30,081 bases of DNA from Saccoglossus kowalevskii (taxonomy: Eukaryota; Hemichordata; Enteropneusta; Harrimaniidae). Positions 1 to 11,600 of this stretch are shown piece by piece. The position numbers and the translations under genes were made by a program. A model generated the notes under the pieces. It was not told the origin of the DNA, did not search any database, and saw only the letters and a program-made list of their open reading frames with translations. The DNA is taken from assembly GCF_000003605.2 (NCBI RefSeq), contig NW_003129860.1, positions 209,736-239,816 on the forward strand, read 5' to 3'. Position 1 is the stretch's first letter. Each line of letters begins with the position of its first letter.

Positions 1-227
1 AATTCTCTAATTTTGATGATATTTTTGTAATTTTTGGTAAAAAGTGATATTTTCGACTTCTTGTTGAAAACCGCAAGTCCGATTGCTTTGATATATTATA
101 CATATAGGTACTACATGTGGACCTCTCTCAGATTTGTTCATTTTCTAATGATATCTTCTGTTCTTTAATTGCCATGTGCATTGCTAACAGCGGAGCTATC
201 TCAGCCGACAGGCTGCTTGTTATTTAG
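1..227 (+). repeat. Fragment of a dispersed repeat, same family as 15000-15530
   Basis: The window opens inside this element. Shared landmarks with the copy at 15200-15530 include AATTCTCTAATTTTG, GGTAAAAAGTGATATTTT, CTTCTTGTTGAAAACC, GGTACTACATGTGGACCTCT, CAGATTTGTTCATTTT and the closing GCTAACAGCGGAGCTATCTC. The two are very similar along their length and in the same orientation. No protein is evident. Confidence 0.9.
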
Positions 228-3200
228 TGGGAAACTGTTTTGTTAGTTTTTAAGGCATCTCAAGCCATTGACAAGAGTACCTTGCTATTCTATACATGTT
301 GCCCCTGTTGAAGTAATCTTGTTACACTGTTCAGGAGTGTCTCAACAACTAGCCCAAAAATCAGTTTTTAGGGTTTTGTTGTTTCCAGGCTGTGAAAATG
401 CCTGGGTGTTTGCTCCCAAAAATATTGTTTTAAATTTGTATTCTGCACATGACCATCTATGCTACTCATAGTGGTAATTTATTGATTATAGAGGTACTGT
501 ATGTAAGGGGGTCTAAAATCTAACTCTGCGATGATATTGTGAACTACGGTAAGTAAGCATAGTGTTTACATAGTGTTTACATACACTATGTACCGGCGAC
601 ATGCAGCACTATTCGGTGATCGGCAAGCATTCCTGTGTTTGACTGGGACTGCTTTTTAGTTTTGTCAAATAAAAATGATAACCTAGTGTTTTGTCAAAGC
701 AGTTTCACAGTTCTCATTTTCTCCACTCCCATGGTGGTGAATAACCCTCAAGTTCAAAGTTACAAGGGTGACTTACGAGCTCGTTATCACATTGACAAAT
801 TCTAACAATCCTGCTGTGATTTCATTACAGTTTTGGCGTCTGTGTGCTTTTGTTGTTGCGCAGCGTAGCCAAAATAAATAAATATCATGATCATAAAACT
901 AACAATTTCCCACAAAACAAAAAAACATAGTACAACTCCGGTGATCAACCTAAGCCGCTGTTGCCTTTGAGGTCGTTCAAGGTAATAGGAGGTAAAATTC
1001 GTGAACGGAACGGAAAGGATGTGTTTCGTTTCGTTTCATTCCAGCTGGCGGTCTTATAAATTCACGCTTGTCAACCAAGGGTTTCTCATGCTTGGTACAA
1101 AGTAACAATAGGGTTGTTTGAATCCATTTATACCATTGGTTGGGTGAGAGCACAATCAACGTCATGACAACCAGACATTGATTCATTCTGTGTCTAGTTC
1201 ACAGTGTACAACATGCCTGTTCACAGGCCACCGTACACACAAAATCCACCAAAGTTTACGGGAATCCGCGACTTGGACTTTACGAATTTTATATTTAGTT
1301 TAAAGCTCTTTGTCAGTTACAGCATTATATGCCATAATCTTTTTTAATTTTTGAAGATCCATTTTCATGTGGTGCCAACCTGAAAAAAAACGGCACGTAC
1401 ATGTATGCCAGTGCGTTTTTTTTTTAAAAATCAACGCTGAATTCCACAGCTTATAGACGTTATATAAACCACATACGTCCGTAAGATGACATGTCTTTAC
1501 AGTGTCTCTATCCACAATCTGTAAAAAAAACAAAAACTGCACTTTCACTGTCCATGAAGCTAAATATATGATTTCCCGGTCAATCGCGCTTTTGAAAACA
1601 CAGCAATTTCCTAGTGTTTTCATTATCACAAACAATAAGGTATTAATAAAATAACAATGAAAATTCTGTCAGTACAGTACACAGAAAATTAAATATTTAA
1701 TCGACTCATAATTTAAAATTTCAAAATGTTGAGAATTGATATCAACATGTAACAATGCATGCATATCACGTCCCCACTTGATTACACTGTGACAATTGGT
1801 CTTCCAATCAGAATATGTCACAGAGTGACACTGCTACCCTTTTGCAAAATGCAATAATCGACATTCAGCATGTCGCACTATCGCATTGCAAAGTTAGTTT
1901 TTAGACCCCCCCTTACATACATGGATTATGACAATGTCACTTGATTATTATTATTTGACCCCAAATTTAGATTTGCATGTAAGTTTTTAAAAGAAGACCA
2001 TTCTAATCTTAGATCTAAAATAAATAAATAACTTCCGATCGTACGTGAACTTGGCCAGAATCAATTCGCCTGCGGTTCTCATCTGACCTCAACTTTCTTC
2101 TTTATTTGTACAAGAATATTTTTAATGACAACATGTAGTGATTTCCATTTCACAATTTATTTTTCCCAGGAGAGTCACTTTTATCATTAATTAAAACAAC
2201 TACTTATAAAGGTTATCTAAGTGGTGACCTTGTGATCCATCTCATCTTTGAGGCTCTTGTGATTATAGATCACTGACAACTTGACATGATTATAGGTCCT
2301 CTAAAATGTGGGTGTCACGTTTTTTCGTGTGTTTTTCTAGTATATAGTTTTTTTTGCTAATATTAGACCAAGTAGAAATAATTCCCTGCTTGCTACAGAT
2401 TCAGGTCAACATTTCTTAACAAATCTGGACGAAATTATGAGATTATCGGTATGTGAAAAGTTATAAAAAAGTTAAACTTTTAAACTTTTCATAGCCTACG
2501 TAACAACTTGAACAAAATCAGACTTATCTTACATACACTGTATAATTTAAACTGTAAATTCAGAAGGTGTGTGAGGCATGTGAGTTGAAAAGTTGTTGGC
2601 ACTGCTTAAATGTTGTTGGCCCTCTAAACTGATATGATATTCCACTCGGCACAGATTTGCTGTGAAGCAATTTCATGTCACTGGTATGTTATTGATGTAA
2701 CAGAAAATACTTTCAAGATTAATAAGAATAATCTTCAAAAGTATCTTACGATATATCTGTATGTAGTTATAAAATATGTAATTCAAACATAATTTGCATT
2801 TTATACACCAAATTAGGGTAAAAACAAAAGAAATCCGAAAAAAAAAATCATTTTTATCTACACCTCCAAGTCACCTACACAGCCATGTACAATATTATTT
2901 TTTTTCTTGGAAACCTTGAAGTCAACAAACCAACTTGCATTGAATTGTGGGCGGGGGTCTATTTTAAACTCAGGATTCCAACAAAATTAGTCCTATTAAG
3001 AGGGCACACTGGCTGTTGGGCCAATATAAAAATATAAGATCTTTAACATTTTGTGCTGTTTTGATGAGCAAAAGTGAAACTTGTCACTACAAATAGTTTC
3101 ATTCTAAACAGTATTATACTACGGTCATCAACAATGTCATAAACTGACTAAAAAAAGCATGCTTTGTCAGGCTGGTATGTTGTTAGGGATTAGGGCTTCA

Positions 3201-4940
3201 AGCATGGATACATGTATGACTTAGTTTTGATCATAGAATCCAATGCCATCTATTTCAGAATTATGGACAGAGGTATATTGCCTGCTTATTACCTGTGAAT
3301 AGCAAGCCAATCATATTTCCTGAAAATTATATTGAATATCCAGGACAATAAGGATATAAAATGAATTGAAAGTCAGTGTAAAACTAATTGTGCACAGACA
3401 GTTAATTGCGTACATGCATCCAACTAATACATCTTCTCCCAATGGGGGTAGCCTACTGTGTAGATATTTTCTATACATTTAATGTTAGGTTAATATATAA
3501 ATGAGATTGTATAGGTCTCTGCAGTGGGGAAAACTATTTGCATGTCATATTTTTCAAAAAAAGAAATCACGGTATCCTTTGATGTTTGAAATGAAGTTTT
3601 CAAATATTGAATGCCGAAATGAACTATTGTCTTCATTCATGAAATAAACCTGCAGAATTTTTTCTTAAATTAAAAAAAAATATTAATTGCTCAAAAATAA
3701 TTCAAATATATATATATGTAAAAATGTTGGCGGGAGAATTATAGCATTTAAATGGATTATGGAATGTTTCATACAATTCTATGTGAACATCACAACTAAG
3801 CCTAGCTTGTTCCCCCGCCCCCACAGAACCTGGAAACAAAATACCATAAGTATTAGTAATCTGTTAAGGGTGGATACGTCATTAAAAAGTAGAGATGTGC
3901 CCACACTGGCCACGCATTATAAAAAATAATTAAACCATTAACTTAACTGCTATCTGAAGAATATGAATGTTGTTCAGAGATGTTATTTTACTTTGGCGAT
4001 AAATTATATTTTATGTTTGAATTCATAGCAGATACCAGATAGATGCAAGAAAAGATTCCATGTTATCTACTTTTATGTGTACGACCCTCATTATTTGAAT
4101 GATACATGTACACCTTATTTCTACTAATGTTGCAAAATGAATTCTGCTATTACATGTATTAGTGGCACTTTTTAAGGGGACTTCTCTAAACTATGCATTT
4201 GTATACATGTATTCAGTTCAGACTATTGATACTGTGTGTGTACATGTATTTAGCATTATTATTCATGCCAAAATGTGTTATACACTGTATTTATTACATT
4301 GAGTATGTACACACTTGTATTTATAATCAGAATTTATAAGGCAGAATAAACGTTTTATTATTAGAAACCAAGATGGACCACTATTGTGATGTCTGTTAGT
4401 TCTTTGAAAGGTGGTGTTCACAAAATAGTCCTGTTTATAGTCTGCACTTTCTTTCAGAAGATTGGCACAAAAATGGCCAAATTTTTTGAGTAAAAACTGA
4501 AAATTGGCTCAAATTTAGTCTGTTGGCTCCAAAAAAAGGGTTCATTTCCAGAAATATTGAAGAATATAAGAAAAAAAGTGCAAAATAATTTGGGGCGACA
4601 AAAGTCTGGCTGTGAAAAGCTTAAGCTCCTACATGTAACTTTGAAATCACAATAATTGGTTAGTTTGTATGCCCTACTTGGTAATGCTAGCTAAAATAAA
4701 GTTATAATGGTTTGTTCTGAGCAGTGCTCCTAAGCTGTATTATGCAGAAATTTCTAAATAAGCCTGACATGTATATCAGTGCAATTATTGTGTAGTAGTG
4801 AATTCAGTTCTGACATATTGTTTGTGGAGTACTCTCAAAATAAACTAGTAATTTCTTGAGTACTGTATTGTAATGTAAGACATATAATCGTTTCTTTGAG
4901 TTTTCCCAGTTTTGATCATTTTTAAGCGACCAAGTATTCA

Positions 4941-5062
4941 CTGCTGTGGAACACTATATTTTAATGTGGAGTTTATTTTTACTGAAGATGTAAATCAACG
5001 AAAATAAAATCCAGTGAATAGTAAGTCTGCTTGTAATTTATGACAAATCAGTGAAAATAAGT
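4941..5062 (-). mobile_element. Decayed MITE related to the copies at 14508 and 15535
   Basis: The segment contains CTGTGGAACAC near its start. It then has ACTGAAGATG, AAAATAAAATCCAGTGAA and AAATCAGTGAAAATAA, in the same order as the 15535-15726 copy. The right terminal repeat cannot be seen, so the copy is truncated or eroded. Orientation is that of the 15535 copy. Confidence 0.6.
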
Positions 5063-7184
5063 GTGTCAACATAATTTGTTGTTTTCAGTCAATCAAGTCG
5101 TGGCAGTTCCATACTCTTTGTTTGTACAGATGGTACATTATACAGATATTGGTGTACATAATTTCGTGTAATGTGTGTAACTCGATATTATCTTGTCCTT
5201 TCGCACTAGTCATTAAAATTACATCAGAATAAGTCTACTTTAATGTTAAGTTCCATTCTAGTTTGTTGATTTTATTCTCATGTTGCTACTATCTGTCAGA
5301 TCAGATTTCCATTTCTAGTGTTAATGTATACTTATTCCAAGCTGACAGAATTAGTACAGGTTTTTATAACAGTTAAAAAGTGGCCACCTCAGATGTCTTG
5401 TTTTCACCATGTTGATTTGAGAAATAAAAATGGTATCTTTTTTTTCACTGACCATTTATTATACTAAAATACGCTTGTACATGTATTAGGAGCATGTTGA
5501 CCATGGTATTTCTTCATCAGGTTAATGCAACTCTGCATTTGAATTTTAAAAATTAATAAAAGTATATACGCCCTCTATGGCCAAATTAAGATTTGGGATG
5601 TAAATATAGTTCTGGAAAGAAAAGGCTGAACAGAGTGAGTGATAATGTGTTCAACTTCGACAGACGGCATGAAATAATACTAATTACATGTATGTCTTTG
5701 CCATTAGAAGTTCATTTTAAGCCTTTTCTGTCTAGACAAGGTTATTATCTATGGAGTAATGATTGTATAATAATTTGGTGCCACTGCTGACTGTCTAATA
5801 TGTAAACATGTACTTTCTATCAATAATTACATGTGTACTTTGTTTTAATGGGTAAAATGCTAAATCGGAGTTGCAAACTGAATGTAATGACTATTCTGTG
5901 TTTTTCTGACTTCTGTGCAAAGTTGTAGAGCAGTACATTTTACAAGTCCTATTAATTTCTCAATTTTGATGTGACACAAGTGTTTCCATTAAATACATGT
6001 AGTAGCAATGTGATTAACGAAACAGTGTTTGTTCTACATGTACGTGTATTAGTGGCACATGTGCTTACAAAATTGACAGGGGTGTGTATATGATCAAACT
6101 AAAAATTTTAATGATCCAGAATACAATGAGCACAATTTACTGTCTGTGTGCACTTCTATTAGAGATGCTCTTCTAATAGAGTGAATACGACACTGCATAT
6201 TTTCAATGTGCATGCGTGGAATTTTTTTCAAATCAAGAAAAATATTATTATTTTTAAAAAGTTGTGAAGATGGAGTAATACATATAGAATCTGTTACATC
6301 AAATGCATTTATTGACTGACTAGTATTTTTAAACTCCTGCTTAAAACATGTTCATATCTGTACCTCCCAGGAAAAAAACATGCATTAGATTTCCTCAAAA
6401 CACAGATAGTAAGTTTGTGATAATAACTTTATCTTCCAAATGATAAGTTTCATCCATAATTCATGCAGAGTGACCCAGATTCCATAGTCTATAGGCTTTC
6501 TCATGGAACTGCCCCAGGGTTCCTCATAAATATTTAATAATGTTCTGAATATATTTATGATTTTTAAAAATGTTGAGGAGAACATGATATGTCTATAAAG
6601 TTGATTGCCACTTTGTATGATCTGCAGAAAACCTCTCACTGACTCTTGTTAACATTAAAAGACTTTGGATTTTGTACAGTTCATAACGAATCTTATCCAA
6701 CCAAATCTTGAAATCAAATTTAGAATAATCTCCTAAAATTTAGTAGCAATGAAAATTATGTTTGATTTTGTGATTTGACACCATGACCTTCAGTACAGGC
6801 AAGCTTCAGTGATCCAATGTTCAGAATTTGTATATTATTCCTGGATGTTTTCTATTAGGTTGATGTCAGTAGACAAAAATACTTACTGAGTTTAAATCAA
6901 TCCAAGATGTAGGCGAGGATTGAAACTACTCTGTTGGTAATCACAAGTGTATGCTTGCGTCAACTTTAGACAAAATATAATGGAATTATATATTTTAAAT
7001 ATCATATGCATATTTCCACAGTACAGAGTGAAATGTTGAAGTGTAGATGTAGAACTATTGCTGAAATAACACAGAGAATATATCATTGCACACCTTGTGT
7101 ATTAATTTACTGACCCCACTTTGTTCTTTTCATCTGAAAAGAACCTGTCTAGACCAGAAACCACACTAAAAACATGGGCAATGT

Positions 7185-7310
7185 AAATGTATATCTTGCA
7201 CACACTTTACAAAATAATAATGTCAAATGTATATCTTGCACACACTTTACAAAATAATAATGTCAAATGTATATCTTGCACACACTTTACAAAATAATAA
7301 TGTCAAATGT
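7185..7310 (+). repeat. Three perfect tandem copies of a 40-bp unit
   Basis: Units at 7185-7224, 7225-7264 and 7265-7304 are identical base for base, beginning AAATGTATATCTTGCACACA. A partial fourth copy (AAATGT) follows. Absence of any mismatch implies a recent expansion or an assembly effect. Confidence 0.98.
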
Positions 7311-8555
7311 TACAATATTTTTAATAGCTTGATTCTTAATCCTTTGAATGTTTACACACAAATAGTCCTTTAATCTGTCTTTTGAGTTTTGTTTTCTACA
7401 TTTTAATCTAGTATTACAATATAACTGAATGAATCATGAGATTTTGCCTGTAGCTAATTCATACATACATGTACTTTCACTATCCATCTGTCTGTCTCCC
7501 TGTTTCCATATACTTTTTGATCTCATATCTCATAAAAGTTGCACAGTTCTGATACCATTTCCCATCACAGAGTTTCTAGTGGTTTTCTCTTTATACTGTA
7601 TTACCTCTATTGGAAGCCTATCTCCAATAGAAATGCATGCTCAAAGTGGCATTTGTTGCATAATGAATCATTAAAATATTACTTATTTGCCCATAGAAAC
7701 ACCTCTGCAACATACATTATGTGAGCACTTATGCTTTGAATATAGCAAATACAGTGCTAACAAATATTGTATTTTTGCTCCATTTCCAATTGGTTTTATT
7801 TTATACATCTACACTGAACTCACACTGAACTATTATCCTAACAAGTAATTTTAATAAGTGCTCATACTTCTTATTAAATGTTAAACAGAACCTTTTATAT
7901 TATTGATAGATGGCATTTCTGTGGTTGACAGTTAATTCAATACTTTTAATATACACGACTTGTTAGCTCATAGGCCTACTAGTTTTGCCACAGCATTCAA
8001 TTAAGAATGATGCCTTCAATTCTTTATTTGGTGTGAATGTTTGTAGTAATTAAAAAGGAGATTTGGATCTTGAAATCCAACCTTCCCTAGATCTTTATAT
8101 AGATAACTGAAAAGTGGCTGCTTGAGGGTGCTCATTTCCTGTTACACAAACTCCCCACATGATTATGTCTGCCTGTACAGACACATCATCATGTACATTT
8201 AATTCATATAATGCTTCTGTATAACCATAAACCTTAGAGAACTATAGTATAACTGTATGGAATATATATTAAACATAAAATAAAAAGTTATACATGCCTA
8301 TACTGGTACTACCCTATTTTTGTTTTCAATGTGGTTACCAGGAACCAAACTTCTTTATTTAGTGCATGCACTTATGTTAATTACCACAGTGTGTCCATGG
8401 TTAAAATAAGCCATATTTTATGATCCAGTCCACAATAACGCAATTTTTGGTGTAAGTGCATCCTTATTGGAGATGCAAATATTGTATTCATTTTGTTGCT
8501 GTCATTACCAGTCTTAATTTACTTTTATAATTTGTTTTTCCAACTTTCTTTGTAG

Positions 8556-8628
8556 GTGGTGCAAGAATATGAACGTGCAGTGATATTTCGATTGGGACGA
8601 TTGCTGCCTGGTGGTGCCAAAGGACCTG
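8556..8628 (+). CDS. STOM: Stomatin exon A: membrane-proximal start of SPFH domain
   Basis: This 73-nt exon has acceptor TTTGTAG and donor G|GTATGT. It encodes 24 codons plus one base of a split glycine codon. It reads [20 protein letters not shown] followed by AKGP, the family segment just after the membrane hairpin. It enters in phase 0, so the missing upstream exon should end on a complete codon, probably after the hairpin's conserved Ile-Lys or similar. The polypyrimidine tract before the acceptor (TTTGTTTTTCCAACTTTCTTTGTAG) is strong. Confidence 0.97.
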
Positions 8629-11600
8629 GTATGTACACTAGTCATTGAGTAAAGAATGCCTTAAACTATTTTAATTTCCCATGAGCCCATTTGCAAATAG
8701 TAACATTTTGTTATGTTGAAATTTCCACTGGGATCATTAAGACTGAGTCACTGAACATTACTTTTTCCTTCATGAAAGTCCTTCACCTTTTTGAACACAA
8801 AAGTTGACTTTGGTCACTTTTCACTAAAAAAATCTGTATAAATTTTTTACACAAATTTTCCAGTCAAAACTTGTAAGCAATAGAAAATTGTGTCTTTTTG
8901 AGTCAAAATTAACAAAGAAGTTATACAAAAAATAAAGAAAAATATGCAAAAAGTGAAATCCATTTGGACGGAAATATTATGGTGTTCAAAGGATGAAATC
9001 ATAAAAGTTCTCAGCAGCGGAAATTAAACAGTTTACATTATTTGTATGACTATGTACCGGTAATCATGAATAATTATGTGTGTTGTTTTGTAAAATTCTT
9101 GTTTGTTGCTTGAAAGATTTTAATTTTGAAGAATTGGGTGTTGTATGAGTAAGTATGTAGTTACGCATGTGCAGACAACTGGAATACTCAATTGGTGTGG
9201 CGCCCTCTATTTGCTAAACTGTCAAATCTTTTGTCTGGATAATTTAATTCATGCATGCAATCCGTGATTTTTGAAGCCAAAAAGATACGAAACTACGCAA
9301 GCTACCAGTATTGAGATTTTGACAGTTGATGAACACAACATCATTATTTCTTCATGAAAACTCTTCACTTGACTTCTGTATTAACCTGAATTGTAAGAAG
9401 GTATAATACAATTTATAAAGCATTATAAAGAAACTGGATGAATGAATTATGTCTCACCTCTGAAAAATCTCACCATTTTAAGAGGCTGTCTATTATTAGT
9501 ACTGACACACAAGAAATATAATTGTTTTATTTGTCCCCCAAGTTAATTTTGTACCACATATGTCAGAATCGCTATAAGAAATTAAACAAAACAAAAAAAT
9601 GACTGTGAGTGAACTTAACTCATTGTACACGCAATACAAAATAGGCAATACAAAGTGGAAGTGTACATGAATGTACGTAAACAAATTTTCCTTTAGTGAG
9701 AAACTTTAATTTCTTGGTGGAGAAGGGAAAAGTCAGCACAAGTTTTCCATGCATCAATTACATTGAGCGACAAACTCTAAGGGGTTTTGAAATGCTAAAT
9801 AGGACATCCAGGGTCCAGGTATTATATATCATAGTAAAACTGTTCTCAGTAATGATTTATGTTTTGAAATTTGTACATCATTGTTACCCAACGGAGGTTC
9901 TTTTCTTAATTTTAAACCTGCTTTTGATCATACTATAGTATTTTCTATGTTTGGCACACACTGTTTATCAAACTACAGGGAAAAAAAGATGCATTATTAA
10001 TCTGATTGACAGTTATTAATTTAATCAAGAATGATGTACATTTTAAAATTTTTCAGTTGATTACTTATTCTCGTAAACATACTTTGTACCACCTTGAATT
10101 ATGAGTTCTTCCTCTCAATTAAAGCCAGTTGATTTGATTTGATTTGGATTGTCAGTCTCATTAACAACATCAAGCGTGAAATTTAATTTCCTGATGGCGA
10201 AACCTTGATGTGTCAACTTGAAAATTGCTGGTATTTAGTGTGGTGTTATTAATTTACCTGTAAAGGTGTGTCTATTGGAAGTATCAGTCATGGTTTTGAT
10301 GTTGAGTGTGTAAAGATTTGATGCATTGTATGATTTAAGTGTACATTGTTATTAAATTATTTGTGCTGTAGTTGTCCTAGTGTATGTATAGTCACCTCCC
10401 AATTTTGGTATTTAATACTGTGATCTAATTCAATTTCAATGCATTGTATGAAAAACATATCAGCCAGTTTTGTTTTGCTTTGGTGATGACTAGACTAAGA
10501 CAACTGGAGTAGCAGTAATTAGGATTAATGATAGAAAAACATGTCTACATTGCTGTACAGAAGACCTAGTTCAATGATGCTATGTATGAGTTGTATATGT
10601 ACAGTTGTTAACATTGTAACGTTTCCACATCTGTACTTTAATTTCAGCTAATCAAACTCAAACAAATCCAAGTTCATTTCATTGAATCATATGTGTCATG
10701 CATGCACAGTCTGTGTCTACCATTGTAATATTAACATTTTACTTCTATCATTGTTTTGTGCATAATTAAATAGTAGCTATGTTAGAGTGGTCATGCACTA
10801 ACACTAGATGAGATATTAGTTTCCTGGTTGCTTTTTAATGAGTGCACTCACAATAGAAAAGGGCCTTTCTTTAGCCTGTTTGCCTCAGTTTTTCAGTTGA
10901 ACAAACAATCTTGACGTTCATCGACCTCTTTTTCATGCACATCGTAACTAAGCAACCAAAGAACATGAACTCATCATTTGTAATTGTAACTGCACTTTTT
11001 GTGATTAAAAGAAAAATGTCATCTTAATAACATTATATGCATACATGTATGTGGATCCCATCCAATGACAATGTTTACATAGCAGCCAATTTTAGGGCTG
11101 CCACAAAACCAGCACATGTTAATACAGGGATGTAACTTTTCATCAGTGCTCTATTCTCTCCTTTCATCTTGTCCACTGTTTAAATACCATTGTTACACAG
11201 GTCAGTGGGATGTGGACGCAATGAGGGGAATAAATGGAACACTAATTTGAAAAGCATAACAAATAAAACTTCATCTCTAAGTTCTATTGAGCAATAATGG
11301 AACAAAATAGATTAAAATAGATTTGTAAACTCACATACATGTATGCGCATACAAGTTCAGATGGTAAGGTTCTTACAAATTTTATCCTGATTCTGAAAAG
11401 ACTAACGCTCTAATATACTTCCGGTACCATTCTATCTTCTCACATACATGTATACATGTGCACATTTCTGTTAGTGGTATAACAATATGGTACTTACCGG
11501 TACATTAATGACATTTGAAAGTTATTTTGGTTGGAACGTACATCAGTGAAAGTAAGATCTACTGAAACTTCATTTCCACATATATTTTGCAAGTAAACTC

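Larger units (their letters stand above)
228..8555. other. Gene-poor sequence upstream of exon A (intron or intergenic)
   Basis: I see no reading frame with recognisable protein similarity on either strand. No hydrophobic hairpin exon of the stomatin gene was found, so this is probably part of a large first intron. It holds a decayed MITE (4941-5062), a triplicated 40-bp repeat (7185-7310), short AT microsatellites (near 3705-3717) and small hairpins such as ACATAGTG/CACTATGT at 577-600. A few short open frames (for example 1300-1635 minus and 3687-3929 plus) lack coding character. Confidence 0.6.

Noticed and set aside
577-600. Hairpin ACATAGTG/CACTATGT as a regulatory element
   Set aside because: An eight-base stem in AT-rich DNA is expected by chance; nothing nearby gives it meaning.
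820-890. Possible exon after TTTCATTACAG at 831 (FWRLCAFVVAQRSQ)
   Set aside because: It was checked as a candidate for the missing hydrophobic exon. It is too short, stops after 16 codons and lacks the long hydrophobic hairpin.
1300-1635. 111-codon minus-strand open frame, with a T-rich tract and ACAG resembling an acceptor near 1520
   Set aside because: The peptide matches no family I know and spans poly-A/T runs. No donor, second exon or poly(A) signal was found nearby.
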